Shown: positions 20,673 to 30,184, counted from the stretch's first letter. The stretch is 64,000 bases of DNA from Dyella thiooxydans (GCF_001641285.1 NZ_CP014841.1:2356001-2420000); one strand, 5' to 3'. Numbers and translations are program-made. The notes: a model not told the origin generated them from the letters alone.

Positions 20673-21672
20673 CGCGCGCCACCAGGCTCACCGGCAACAC
20701 CTGCGATTCCACCGGCTCGCCGGCGATCAGCGCCAGCATCTTCTGCGCCAGCAGGCTGCCGCCCGCCTGCCAGTCCTGCCGGACCGAGCTCAGCGCCGGC
20801 TGGAACGCCGCGGCCATCGGCATGTCGTCGTAGCCGACCACCGAACAGTCATCGGGGACCTTGCGGCCGAGCTCCTGCACCGCGCGGATGGCGCCCATCG
20901 CGAGCAGGTCGCTGCAGGCGAACAGCGCATCGAACGGCACCTTGCGGGTCGCCAGCGAGTGCACCGCATCGATGCCCGACGCGAGGGTGAATTCGTCCCG
21001 CCGCAGCAGCAGCGGCTTGATGCCGTGAGCGGTCAGCGTGTCCACGAAGCCGCTCAGGCGCTCGAAGATCTCCGGGTGGCTCGGATTGCCGACGAACACC
21101 GGATGGCGCCGCCCCTGGCGCAGGAAGTGCTCGGCCACCAGCCGGCCGCCCATGCGGTTGTCGCTGCCGACGACCGCGTGCGCGTCCTCGTCGCCATGCG
21201 CGCCCCACACCACCATCGGCAACCCCAGCTTGTCGAAGCGGCGCACCGCATCCTGGCGCACGCCCTGCCCGAGCAGGATCAGCCCGTCGGCGGCCTGCAC
21301 CGCAGCCGCGGCAGCCCCCTGACGGGTGGTCAGCAGCACGCTGTACCCGGCCGCCGTGAGCTCCTGCGCGATGCCACCGAGCAGGGTCAGCGGATAGGGG
21401 TCGAGCATGGTGCGGTCGCTGGACGGCTTCATCTCCACGATGACCGCGACCGTGTGGCTGCGACGCAACCGCAGGTTGCGCGCACTCACGTTGAGCTTGT
21501 AGCCGTGGTCGCGCGCCAGCGTCTGGATCCGCTCGCGGGTCTCCGGCGTCACCAGCGGACTGTCGGCCAGCGCACGCGACACCGTGATCTTGGACACGCC
21601 GGCCAGCTCGGCCAGGTCCGCCATGGTGAGGCTGCCGGTGGGGCCCGGCCGGTCTTTGCGGGTTCGACTCAA
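20665..21672 (-). CDS. LacI-family transcriptional repressor of the GH65 disaccharide locus
   Basis: A 335-residue LacI/GalR regulator. The N-terminal helix-turn-helix is MADLAELAGVSKITVSRALA, followed by the hinge (KLNVSARNLRLRRSHTVAV) and a periplasmic-binding-protein-like effector domain ending in the dimer region SVVGYDDMPMAAAFQPALSS. The ATG at 21624 would remove 16 residues. The TTG at 21672 has GGAGG eight bases upstream and gives the usual family N-terminus (SRTRKDRPGPTG), so TTG is preferred. It is divergent from GH65, with a perfect inverted repeat between them that it probably binds. It overlaps the pilS end by 8 bases. Confidence 0.9.
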   Translation of the reverse strand: MSRTRKDRPGPTGSLTMADLAELAGVSKITVSRALADSPLVTPETRERIQTLARDHGYKLNVSARNLRLRRSHTVAVIVEMKPSSDRTMLDPYPLTLLGGIAQELTAAGYSVLLTTRQGAAAAAVQAADGLILLGQGVRQDAVRRFDKLGLPMVVWGAHGDEDAHAVVGSDNRMGGRLVAEHFLRQGRRHPVFVGNPSHPEIFERLSGFVDTLTAHGIKPLLLRRDEFTLASGIDAVHSLATRKVPFDALFACSDLLAMGAIRAVQELGRKVPDDCSVVGYDDMPMAAAFQPALSSVRQDWQAGGSLLAQKMLALIAGEPVESQVLPVSLVARAT

Positions 21673-21878
21673 GTATGTGGCCTCCGGGCCGGATTCCGGA
21701 TCGGGCCAGGCGAGCCGGCCGCGTCCTGGCCAAGTGTGGCGATTTGCGGGCGCGGCGTCTAATCCGCCGCGCCGCCGCAACCAGGCCACATCGACACGGC
21801 AGCCCATCCCCGGAAAACGGCAGTCCGAAGCCCTTTGAAGACCACGAACGGTGAACCCTCGGCATGCTGTGCCGCACC

Positions 21879-21910
21879 AATGATATCGATGTCTTGATAT
21901 CGATATCATT
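21879..21910. promoter_or_regulatory. Probable LacI-family operator in front of the GH65 operon
   Basis: Arms AATGATATCGAT (21879-21890) and its exact complement (21899-21910) flank an 8-base spacer. A nested 14-bp perfect palindrome TGATATCGATATCA lies at 21895-21908. It is the most AT-rich spot of the divergent lacI-GH65 gap. LacI-type proteins bind even palindromes with a central CG, which both half elements contain (ATCGAT). Confidence 0.75.
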
Positions 21911-21967
21911 AGCTGTCATCGTCGCGCCCCGCCGGTCGGAACCAGACCGTCACGGCAGCCCGACCGA

Positions 21968-24900
21968 ATGTCCATAGAGGGGTATCGCTTGGAAAAGCTC
22001 GACGCCGCGCCGGTGCCGCCACCGGCGCATACGCCACGCGGCGGTCAGCCCTGGCCATCGGTGACGGCAACATCGGATCCCTGGCGCGTCGTACGCCATG
22101 GCACCGATCCGGCCGGGTTTGCCCAGGACGAGAGCCTGTTCGCACTGGCCAACGGCGCGCTCGGCGTCCGCGGCGGACTGGAGGAGGCGCCCGGCGCCAC
22201 CCAGGGCAGCTTCCTCGCCGGCGCCTGGGAGCGCAGCCCGATCGGGTACCACGAACGCTTTCCCGGCTTCGCCGCCCACACCGACACCCGCATTCCGGTG
22301 GCCGACGCGATCGGGATCCAGCTGCGCCTTGGCGAAGTCCCGGTGCGGCTGTCCGAAGGCGAATGGCTCGCCTTCGAGCGCGAACTGGACCTGCGCACGG
22401 GATGCTATCGCCGACACCTGCGCTGGCGCGCCCCGTCCGGGGCGACACTGGATATTCGCGCCGAGCGCCTGGTGCTGCTGGAAGAACCGGGCCTGCTGGC
22501 GATCCGCTACAGCGTGCAGTCGGGCGATTACGCCGGTCCGATCAGCTTGGAGTCCACCATCGATACCGGCCGCGACGCGGTCGAGCAGGGCTTCGATCCT
22601 CGCATCGGCACGCACGTGGACGGCGGCTTCCACACGCTGGCCGCGGCCGCCGACGAGCACCGCGCCTGGCTGGTCCAGGAAACCACCCACAGCGGCGTGC
22701 GCGTCGCCTGCGTACAGCAGCACCAGCTGGGCGACGCCCTGCACTGCCGCTACGGCGGTCATGCCCCGCACGGCGTGGCGCAGATCATCGAGGGCGAGCT
22801 GGCGCCAGGCCGTCCCGTGACGCTGGAGAAATACGCCAGCTACGCGTGGACCGCACCGCACGAGGACATCGATGCGGCCACCCTGCGCGACCGCGCGGAT
22901 GCCGCCCTCCAGCGCGCCCATGACGCCGGCTTCGATGCCCTGCTGGCGAGCCAGGCCGCCACGCTGGCTCCGCTGTGGGACCAGGCTGATCTGGCGATCG
23001 ACGGCGATCCCTCCGTGGAACAGGCGCTGCGCTTCAACCTGTTCCACGTCTACCAGTCGAGCAGCCGCGATGGCCGCGCCAGCGCCGCCGCCAAGGGACT
23101 GACCGGCGAAGGCTACGAAGGCCACTATTTCTGGGATGCCGAGGCCTTCATGCTGCCGGCCCTGGTGAACGTGGCGCCCGAGCTGGCACGCAGCATGCTG
23201 ACCTACCGTCACGCCACGCTGGAGCGCGCGCGGCAGCATGCGCGCGAGATGAACCACGCGCGCGGCGCGCTCTATGCCTGGCGAACGATCAGTGGCGACG
23301 AGTGCTCGTCGTATTTCCCCAGCGGTTCGGCGCAATACCACATCAATGCCGCCGTGGCTTGGGCGGTCCGCCTGTACACCGATGCGACCGGCGATCACGC
23401 CTTTCTCATCGAAAAGGGCGCAGAAATACTGTTCGAGACCGCCCGCGTGTGGCTGGATGTGGGCCACTTCAACCTGCGCCGCGGCGGTGCGTTCTGCATC
23501 CACGCGGTGACCGGACCGGACGAGTATTCCGCCGTGGTGGACAACAACCACTACACCAACCGGATGGCGCAGAAGCACCTGCGCGATGCGGCGGCAGTGG
23601 CCCGCTGGATGGCCGAGGAGCGGGCAGCGGATTTCGATGCACTGGCCGCACGCATCGGGCTGGGCGCCGACGAGATCGCCGCCTGGACGCGCGCGGCCGA
23701 TGCCATGTACCTGCCGGTCGACCCCGCCCTCGGCATCTTCCCGCAGGACGACGCGTTCCTCGACCGGCCGCGCCTGCCGCCGCGCCCGCGGGTCGAGGGC
23801 AAGCGCCCGCTGCTGCTGGAACTGCACCCGCTCACCATCTACCGCCACCAGGTCTGCAAGCAGGCCGACACCCTGCTCGCGCTGATGCTGGCCGGCGAGA
23901 ACGTGGACCGTGCCACCAAGCGGCGCAACTTCGACTACTACGCGTCGGTCACGCTGCACGACTCCACGCTGTCGGCCTCCACCTTCAGCGTGATGGCCGG
24001 GGAAGTCGGTTACCCGGACGAAGCCTATCGTTACTTCCTGGACACCCTGCGGGTGGACCTGGACGATCTGCATGGCAACGCCGCGCACGGCGTGCACATG
24101 GCGGCGATGGCCGGCAGCTGGCTCGCGCTGACCTGGGGATTCGGCGGGCTGCGCGTGGTCGACGGCCTGCCCAGCCTTGCTCCTTCCCTGCCGACCGCCT
24201 GGACCGGCTATCGCTTCGGGCTGCGCTGGCGCGACGCGCAGCTGCGCGTGGAAGTGACCCGTCAGGGCGTGCGCTACACCTTGTCCGGTGCACGACCGCT
24301 GCGCTTCCGCCACGGTGGCGCGCTGCAGGAACTGGCGCCGGGCGGATCGATCGAGCTGCCGCTGGCGACGCCCGCGCGCCTGCCGCGCCCGCTCAAGGCG
24401 GTGATCTTCGACCTCGATGGCGTGATCGCCGACACCGCGGTGGTGCACGACGCAGCCTGGCGCCAGTTGGCGAGGGAGCTCGACCTGCCGTTCGACGAGG
24501 CCACCGGCGAGCGCATGAAGGGGGTCGACCGGCTCGGCTCGCTCGATATCCTGCTCGAACGGGCCGACCGCCGCTACGCCGAGCACGAGCGCCTCGCCCT
24601 GGCCGAGCGCAAGAACGGCTATTACCGGGAACAGATCGAGCGCTTCGGCCCCGAACAACTGCTGCCCGGGGCGCGCGACGCGATCGCGGCGACCCGCGCG
24701 GCGGGCCTGAAGGTGGGCCTGGCCTCGGCCAGCCGCAACGCGCCATTGCTGCTCGAGCGGATGGGCATCGCCGACCTGTTCGACCACGTGGTCGATGCCG
24801 GGCGCATCGCCCGCTCCAAGCCCGACCCGGAAATCTTCCTCGCCGCCGCCCATGGACTTGGCGTGGAACCCCACGAATGCCTCGGCGTGGAAGACGCCGC

Positions 24901-25030
24901 GGCCGGCGTGGACAGCATCCTCGCGGCCGGGATGGCCGCGGTGGCCGTGGGCGACTCGCCCGCGCTGGCGCATGCGGATGCGCGCATCCCGAACGTCGCC
25001 GCGTTCGATATCAAGCACTACACAACATGA
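21968..25030 (+). CDS. GH65 disaccharide phosphorylase fused to beta-phosphoglucomutase
   Basis: A 1020-residue cytoplasmic fusion. Residues about 30-800 are a GH65 phosphorylase with N-terminal beta-sandwich (DESLFALANGALGVRGG), barrel (EGYEGHYFWDAEAFMLPAL) and catalytic acid in VTGPDEY (Glu519). Residues about 810-1020 are a HAD-type beta-phosphoglucomutase: FDLDGVIADTA (nucleophile Asp815), LASASRNA and KPDPEIFL. GH65 enzymes phosphorolyse maltose, trehalose, kojibiose or nigerose to beta-glucose-1-phosphate plus glucose; the mutase converts the first to glucose-6-phosphate. The sugar specificity is unresolved. The ATG at 21968 lacks a Shine-Dalgarno; TTG 21989 has AGAGGGG six bases upstream and may be the real start. 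Confidence 0.93.
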   Translation: MSIEGYRLEKLDAAPVPPPAHTPRGGQPWPSVTATSDPWRVVRHGTDPAGFAQDESLFALANGALGVRGGLEEAPGATQGSFLAGAWERSPIGYHERFPGFAAHTDTRIPVADAIGIQLRLGEVPVRLSEGEWLAFERELDLRTGCYRRHLRWRAPSGATLDIRAERLVLLEEPGLLAIRYSVQSGDYAGPISLESTIDTGRDAVEQGFDPRIGTHVDGGFHTLAAAADEHRAWLVQETTHSGVRVACVQQHQLGDALHCRYGGHAPHGVAQIIEGELAPGRPVTLEKYASYAWTAPHEDIDAATLRDRADAALQRAHDAGFDALLASQAATLAPLWDQADLAIDGDPSVEQALRFNLFHVYQSSSRDGRASAAAKGLTGEGYEGHYFWDAEAFMLPALVNVAPELARSMLTYRHATLERARQHAREMNHARGALYAWRTISGDECSSYFPSGSAQYHINAAVAWAVRLYTDATGDHAFLIEKGAEILFETARVWLDVGHFNLRRGGAFCIHAVTGPDEYSAVVDNNHYTNRMAQKHLRDAAAVARWMAEERAADFDALAARIGLGADEIAAWTRAADAMYLPVDPALGIFPQDDAFLDRPRLPPRPRVEGKRPLLLELHPLTIYRHQVCKQADTLLALMLAGENVDRATKRRNFDYYASVTLHDSTLSASTFSVMAGEVGYPDEAYRYFLDTLRVDLDDLHGNAAHGVHMAAMAGSWLALTWGFGGLRVVDGLPSLAPSLPTAWTGYRFGLRWRDAQLRVEVTRQGVRYTLSGARPLRFRHGGALQELAPGGSIELPLATPARLPRPLKAVIFDLDGVIADTAVVHDAAWRQLARELDLPFDEATGERMKGVDRLGSLDILLERADRRYAEHERLALAERKNGYYREQIERFGPEQLLPGARDAIAATRAAGLKVGLASASRNAPLLLERMGIADLFDHVVDAGRIARSKPDPEIFLAAAHGLGVEPHECLGVEDAAAGVDSILAAGMAAVAVGDSPALAHADARIPNVAAFDIKHYTT

Positions 25031-25098
25031 AGGCGAACCGGCGGCCCCGGGGTGGGCGTCCGCCATCACAAACGATCCATCGTGGGGAGTACAAGCCG

Positions 25099-27618
25099 AT
25101 GAACAACAAGCACCTGACCCGACTGGCCCTGTCCGCGGCGATCGCCGCCTGCCTGCTGCCTGCGATGGCCGCGGCCCAGGACGCCACCGCCACCAGCAAA
25201 CCGGCCAAGAGCGCCAAGCCCAACGCCAGCGCCGCCAAGACCCTCGACCAGGTCGTGGTGACCGGCAACGCCGCGACCGGCGGCCTGAAGAAGATCGACA
25301 CCAGCTACTCGGTGGTCAGCGCCAACGCCGAGCAGATCAAGATGGCCAACCCCAAGAGCACGGCCGACCTGCTGAAGATCTCCCCCGGCCTGTGGCCGGA
25401 ATCCACCGGCGGCCAGACCGGCGCCAACATCGAGATCGCCGGCTTCCCGGGCGGCGGCGACGCGCCGTTCTTCTCGACCCAGCTGATGGGCTCGCCGCTG
25501 TACGGCATGCCCACGCTGTCGTTCTTCGAGACCACTTCGATCTTCCGCCTCGACGACACCGTGGACCGCGTGGAAATCCTGCAGGGCGGCCCATCGGTGG
25601 TGTTCGGTGACGGCCAGATCGGCGCGACCGCCAACTTCATGCTGAAGACCGGCACCGATACGCCCAGCGGCAGCATCGGCGTGACCTACGGCAGCGAGAA
25701 CCTGCGCCGCGTCGACGGCTTCTACAGCTTCCCGATCGCCAACAGCTGGTATGGCACCGTCGGCGGCTTCTACCGCGACTCCGACGGCGTGCGCGATCCG
25801 AAGTTCTCCGCCGACAAGGGCGGCCAGTTCACCGCCACGATCAGCCACGACAGCGACAACGGCACCATGACGCTGTACGCCCGCGCGCTCAACGACAAGA
25901 ACCAGTTCATCACGCCGATCCCGCTGATCCAGCACGGCACCGACCAGTTCAGCGCCTACCCCGGCTTCGATCCGCTGACCGACACCTACAACGGTCCGGA
26001 GATCCAGCACGTCTACCTGCCCGGCTACCCGGGCGGCGGCACCCACGCCAACCTGGCCAACGGCCGCGGCGCGAAGTTCAACTTCTTCGGCGGCAACTTC
26101 GACTACGACCTGGGCAGCGGCTGGACACTGTCGGACAAGTTCCTGCTCGACGGCGGCGACGTCGACACCAACGCGCTGTTCTCCGGCACCAATCCGGGCA
26201 CGCTCAGCGACATGCTCTACACCGACGGCTCGAGCATCGGTGCGTTCAACCTGCCGGCCGGCTCGGCCACCGCCACCTACGTCAACGGCGGCGGCATGGT
26301 CGACCCGAACCAGAGCGTGATCCACCAGGGCTGGTGGTACATCCACAAGCACCTGAAGAACATGAGCAACGACTTCCGCCTGAGCAAGGAGATCTTCGAC
26401 GGCAACACGCTCACCGGCGGCATCTACCTCGCCCACTACACGATGAACGACAAGTGGGCGCTGGGTAACCAGATGCTGATGACCAACACACCGAATGCGC
26501 GGCCGATCCAGGTCAGCTACCAGCAGAACGGCCAGACCATGTACCTGACCGACGGCCAGGGCTTTCTCGACTACGGCGGCTACAACATCGCCCAGCACGG
26601 CACCGCCACCAACAAGGCGTTCTACCTGTCCGACGTGTGGCGCGTGGGCAAGTGGCTGTTCGACCTGTCCGGCCGCATCGAGAACGAGGACGCGGTCAAC
26701 AACGTCTGCAACCTGACCCAGCGGAACCTCGACGGCAACAACAACACGCTGTACGACAACAAGGTGCCGGTATGCGACGGCACCTACGCCCGCACCAGCT
26801 ACAACAAGACCCACCCGTCGTGGACCTTCGGCGTGAACTACGAGCTCGCCGACAACATGAGCGTGTACTTCCGTGCCAACAAGGGTGCGCACTTCGGCGA
26901 CTTCGACAACGCGCTTCGGGGCAACACCACCGGCAACACGCCGCCGCTGCAGAAGATCACCAACATCGAAGGCGGCTTCAAGTACCAGTCAGACATCGTC
27001 TATGCCGACATCAGCATCTACCACCGCCTGTTCGACGGTCTGGTCTACCAGCCGACCAACAACCAGGGCGTGCCGGTCGGCACGCAGTCGCTGTATGGCT
27101 CGGACTCCAAGGGCATCAACCTGACCGGTGCGGTCACCCCGTTCAAGAACTTCAAGGTGCAGGTGGTGGCCGACTACCTCGATGGCCACTACTCGCACAA
27201 CAACTCCTGCTTCCTCTATACCGACCTGGCCAGCGGCACCACGCAGTGCATCAGCGTCAACGGCAAGCAGCTGCAGCGCCAGCCGAAGGTGCGCTTCATG
27301 CTGACGCCGAGCTACCGCATCCCGTTCGACTGGGGCGACGTCACCGCCTTCGTCACCTACACGCACGTCGGCCCGCACACCCAGGACCAGTCCGGCCTGC
27401 AGCAGCTGGGCAGCTACGACACCTGGGACTTCGGCGTGGTCGCCAACGTGCAGAAGAACTGGGAACTGCGCCTGCAGGGCACCAACATGACCAACGAGCT
27501 GGGCCTGACCGAGAGCAACTCGCGTATCTTCGGTTCGGCCGCCGGCACCGACGGGGTGATCCTCGCCCGTCCGCTGGAAGGCCGCGAGGTCAACGTGCAG
27601 GTCAAGTACAAGTTCTGA
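25099..27618 (+). CDS. TonB-dependent receptor of the disaccharide locus
   Basis: An 839-residue outer membrane receptor. Signal peptide MNNKHLTRLALSAAIAACLL with cleavage near AAAQ; a Lys/Ala spacer; TonB-box-like LDQVVVTGNA; a plug with DTVDRVEILQGGPSVVFGDG; and a long barrel ending in NVQVKYKF, the expected Phe terminus. GGGGAG lies nine bases before the ATG at 25099. The frame continues upstream through GH65 coding sequence but that part is a shadow. Sixty-eight bases after GH65 and upstream of the permease, it probably brings the disaccharide or an oligosaccharide into the periplasm. Confidence 0.92.
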   Translation: MNNKHLTRLALSAAIAACLLPAMAAAQDATATSKPAKSAKPNASAAKTLDQVVVTGNAATGGLKKIDTSYSVVSANAEQIKMANPKSTADLLKISPGLWPESTGGQTGANIEIAGFPGGGDAPFFSTQLMGSPLYGMPTLSFFETTSIFRLDDTVDRVEILQGGPSVVFGDGQIGATANFMLKTGTDTPSGSIGVTYGSENLRRVDGFYSFPIANSWYGTVGGFYRDSDGVRDPKFSADKGGQFTATISHDSDNGTMTLYARALNDKNQFITPIPLIQHGTDQFSAYPGFDPLTDTYNGPEIQHVYLPGYPGGGTHANLANGRGAKFNFFGGNFDYDLGSGWTLSDKFLLDGGDVDTNALFSGTNPGTLSDMLYTDGSSIGAFNLPAGSATATYVNGGGMVDPNQSVIHQGWWYIHKHLKNMSNDFRLSKEIFDGNTLTGGIYLAHYTMNDKWALGNQMLMTNTPNARPIQVSYQQNGQTMYLTDGQGFLDYGGYNIAQHGTATNKAFYLSDVWRVGKWLFDLSGRIENEDAVNNVCNLTQRNLDGNNNTLYDNKVPVCDGTYARTSYNKTHPSWTFGVNYELADNMSVYFRANKGAHFGDFDNALRGNTTGNTPPLQKITNIEGGFKYQSDIVYADISIYHRLFDGLVYQPTNNQGVPVGTQSLYGSDSKGINLTGAVTPFKNFKVQVVADYLDGHYSHNNSCFLYTDLASGTTQCISVNGKQLQRQPKVRFMLTPSYRIPFDWGDVTAFVTYTHVGPHTQDQSGLQQLGSYDTWDFGVVANVQKNWELRLQGTNMTNELGLTESNSRIFGSAAGTDGVILARPLEGREVNVQVKYKF

Positions 27619-27639
27619 TGGCCTGAGGGTTACCCCGGA

Positions 27640-27682
27640 ACGGTCCGGGCCGCAGCGGCATCGCGGTCCGGACCGTCGTTTT
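27640..27682 (+). terminator. Weak intrinsic terminator or attenuator between receptor and permease genes
   Basis: Nine-bp stem ACGGTCCGG (27640-27648) with 27668-27676, a 19-base loop and a short T run (27679-27682). It may reduce transcription past the abundant receptor into the permease. Confidence 0.45.
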
Positions 27683-27704
27683 GTCGACTGCCCGCGAGTA
27701 CCGC

Positions 27705-28970
27705 ATGAACCGATTCCGCATGATCGTCGCGCTGGCGCTGATCTACATGGTCTTCGCGATCCTGCTCAACAGCGTCGGCACGGTGATCCTGCAGTCGATG
27801 GCCAGCTTCGGCATCGACAAGCCGCAGGCCAGCCTGCTGGAACTGTTCAAGGACCTGCCGATCGCCATCACCTCGTTCATGGTGGCCTCGTTCCTTCCCC
27901 TGCTCGGCTACCGCCGGGCGATGATGGGCGCGCTCACCATCGTCGGCGGCGCCTGCCTGCTGATGCCGATGTTTCCCGGCTTCCACACCACCGAATTCCT
28001 GTTCGCCTGCGTCGGCGTGTCGTTCGCGCTGGCCAAGGTGGCGGTGTACTCCTCGATCGGCCTGCTCACCACCGATCGGGCCGAACACTCGCGCCTGACC
28101 AACACCATCGAAGGGCTGTTCATGGTCGGCGTGCTGGCCGGCGGCTGGCTGTTCAGCGCCTTCGTCGACCCGGCCGCCCCGGGCGACACCCGGTGGCTGC
28201 GGGTGTACTGGCTGCTCGCGGTGATCTGCGCCGCGGTGATCGCCCTGCTCGCCGCCTCTCCACTGGACGAATCGGCGGCCCGCGACCAGACCCCGCGCTC
28301 GGCAGCCTCCACCGTCGGGCAGATGCTGCAGCTGATGGCGCGCCCGCTGGTGTACGTGTTCCTGCTCTCGGCCTTTCTCTACGTGCTGATCGAGCAGAGC
28401 TTCAGCACCTGGCTGCCGACCTTCAACAACGAGATCCTCAAGCTGCCCAACGCGATGAGCATCCAGATGGCATCGATCCTCGCCGGCGCCACCGCGCTGG
28501 GCCGGATCGGCGCCGGCCAGGCGCTGCGCCGCGTCAGCTGGCACCGCCTGCTCAATCTCTGCGTGCTGGGCATGGCGGCGCTGGTGCTGCTGGTGCTGCC
28601 GATGGCACGCGGCGTCAGCGTGACGCCGGACGTGGGCTGGCTCAGCGCGCCGGCAGCGGCGTACCTGATCCCGCTGATCGGGCTGCTGATGGCGCCGATC
28701 TATCCGGTGATCAACTCGGTGGCGCTGAGCTCGCTGCCCAAGCCGCTGCATGCCTCGATGACCGGCCTGATCGTGATCTTCTCCGCCCTCGGCGGCACCC
28801 TCGGATCGCGCATCACCGCGATGGTGTTCGCCCGCTTTGGCGGTATCCACGCGTTCTATTTCTCGCTGGTGCCGATGACCCTGGTACTGGTGACGCTGTT
28901 TTTCTTCCGCCGGGAAACCGAGCGTGCCGGCGTGCTGGCGCCGGTGACCGTGGGTATCGGCGGCAAGTGA
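27705..28970 (+). CDS. MFS sugar permease
   Basis: A 421-residue major facilitator protein with about 12 hydrophobic segments from VALALIYMVFAILLNSVGTV to FYFSLVPMTLVLVTLFFF. It resembles FucP/sugar-type MFS proteins rather than drug exporters (NSVGTVILQS in helix 1 and SALGGTLGSRITAMVF late). Between the locus receptor and the secreted esterase, it probably moves the disaccharide across the inner membrane intact for phosphorolysis. The ATG at 27705 has only a weak GCGAG site; a TTG at 27681 in frame would add eight residues. Confidence 0.85.
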   Translation: MNRFRMIVALALIYMVFAILLNSVGTVILQSMASFGIDKPQASLLELFKDLPIAITSFMVASFLPLLGYRRAMMGALTIVGGACLLMPMFPGFHTTEFLFACVGVSFALAKVAVYSSIGLLTTDRAEHSRLTNTIEGLFMVGVLAGGWLFSAFVDPAAPGDTRWLRVYWLLAVICAAVIALLAASPLDESAARDQTPRSAASTVGQMLQLMARPLVYVFLLSAFLYVLIEQSFSTWLPTFNNEILKLPNAMSIQMASILAGATALGRIGAGQALRRVSWHRLLNLCVLGMAALVLLVLPMARGVSVTPDVGWLSAPAAAYLIPLIGLLMAPIYPVINSVALSSLPKPLHASMTGLIVIFSALGGTLGSRITAMVFARFGGIHAFYFSLVPMTLVLVTLFFFRRETERAGVLAPVTVGIGGK

Positions 28971-29021
28971 TCCGATGATTGGCGCCGGCAGCGGCCGGCG
29001 CGACCTGCCCGGGGAGTCCGC

Positions 29022-30140
29022 ATGCGCAGCTTCGCTTTCGCCCCTTTGCTACTCGCGTTCAGCTCATTGGCCAGCGCAGCCTCCGGCGCGGCGCAGACCG
29101 CGAGTGCGCTTCCCGGGGTGCAACCGGACGGAACCGTGACCTCCCCGGCGATTGCGGTCCCGTATTCGGAGCTCGCCTCGCCCGAGGCCCGCGCGTTCTT
29201 CCCGAAGATGCTTGCCGAGGGCGCCAAGGCCCCGCCGATCACCGCCCCCATCGCCGAAAGCCGTGCGTTCTACGACCGCATGAACAGCGACCGCGTGGCG
29301 CGCATGCGCAAGCTTTATCCAGTCGCCATCCGCCCCGAAACGATCGCTGGCGTGCGGACCCAGGTGGTGCTGCCGGCCGACGGCGTCGCACCCGCCAACC
29401 GGCACCGCGTACTGGTCAACCTGCACGGCGGCGCGTTCCTGTGGGGCGCCGGCAGCGGCGGCCTGGTCGAATCGATCCCGATCGCCAGCGTGGGCCGCAT
29501 CGAGGTGATCACGGTGGATTACCGGCAGGGGCCGGAACACACCTTCCCCGCCGCCAGCGACGACGTGGAGGCGGTCTATCGCGCATTGCTCAAGCAGTAC
29601 CGGCCACAGGACATCGGCATCTACGGCTGCTCGGCCGGCGGCATCCTCACCGCCGAATCGGTGGCGCGGCTGATCCGGGACAAGGTGCCGGTGCCCGGTG
29701 CGATCGGTACCTTCTGCGGCTCGCTGCTGGACCTGACCGGCGACTCGTCCTGGGTCGCGCCCCTGCTGAACGGCCAGGGCGTGCCGGCGCACCGCCTGGG
29801 CTTCTGGGACCTGCCCTATTTCCGGGGCGCCGATCCGCGCGATCCGATGGTGCAGCCGGGACTGTCGTCGACGCTGCTGGCCAGGTTTCCACCGACCCTG
29901 CTGATCACTGGCACCCGCGACATGGCGATGAGCTCGGAGGTGCGCAGCCAGGCGCTGCTCCAGCAGGCCGGCGTCGAGGCGGAGCTGCACGTGTGGGAGG
30001 GCATGTGGCACTCGTTCTTCTCCGATCCCGAGCTGCCGGAATCGCGCCAGGCCTACCAGACCATCGCCGGGTTCTTCGCCCGGCACCTGGGCCGGCGCGA
30101 CACGGATCGGGGTCACTCAGTCCCAGACCGGAAGCCCTGA
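29022..30140 (+). CDS. Secreted alpha/beta hydrolase, hormone-sensitive-lipase type esterase
   Basis: A 372-residue exported esterase. Signal peptide to about residue 20 (LLAFSSLASAA). The HSL-family oxyanion motif is NLHGGAFLWG and the nucleophile is in YGCSAGGIL (GxSxG type). A late Asp (LLITGTRDM) and His (WEGMWHSFF) complete the triad. GGGGAG lies just before the ATG at 29022. It is the last gene of the GH65 locus. A secreted esterase beside a sugar uptake system could remove acyl groups from the substrate; this is inference. No terminator follows before pilR. Confidence 0.87.
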   Translation: MRSFAFAPLLLAFSSLASAASGAAQTASALPGVQPDGTVTSPAIAVPYSELASPEARAFFPKMLAEGAKAPPITAPIAESRAFYDRMNSDRVARMRKLYPVAIRPETIAGVRTQVVLPADGVAPANRHRVLVNLHGGAFLWGAGSGGLVESIPIASVGRIEVITVDYRQGPEHTFPAASDDVEAVYRALLKQYRPQDIGIYGCSAGGILTAESVARLIRDKVPVPGAIGTFCGSLLDLTGDSSWVAPLLNGQGVPAHRLGFWDLPYFRGADPRDPMVQPGLSSTLLARFPPTLLITGTRDMAMSSEVRSQALLQQAGVEAELHVWEGMWHSFFSDPELPESRQAYQTIAGFFARHLGRRDTDRGHSVPDRKP

Positions 30141-30155
30141 ACGCCCCGGCCTGCT

Positions 30156-30184
30156 TTGCCGACGATGGACGCGGCGAGTATCCT
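30156..30184 (+). promoter_or_regulatory. Candidate private promoter of pilR
   Basis: TTGCCG (30156-30161) and TATCCT (30179-30184) are spaced by exactly 17 bases and each match the sigma70 consensus at 4 of 6 positions. Start of transcription would fall about 20 bases before the pilR ATG. This would let pilR be expressed apart from the sugar operon. Confidence 0.4.

Noticed and set aside
21950-25069. A 1039-codon open frame opposite the GH65 fusion gene
   Set aside because: Antisense shadow with no recognisable family; the sense frame has complete GH65 and HAD motifs.
23302-25098. Apparent N-terminal extension of the second TonB receptor
   Set aside because: The frame is open through GH65 coding sequence, but the receptor's signal peptide begins at the ATG at 25099 with GGGGAG upstream.
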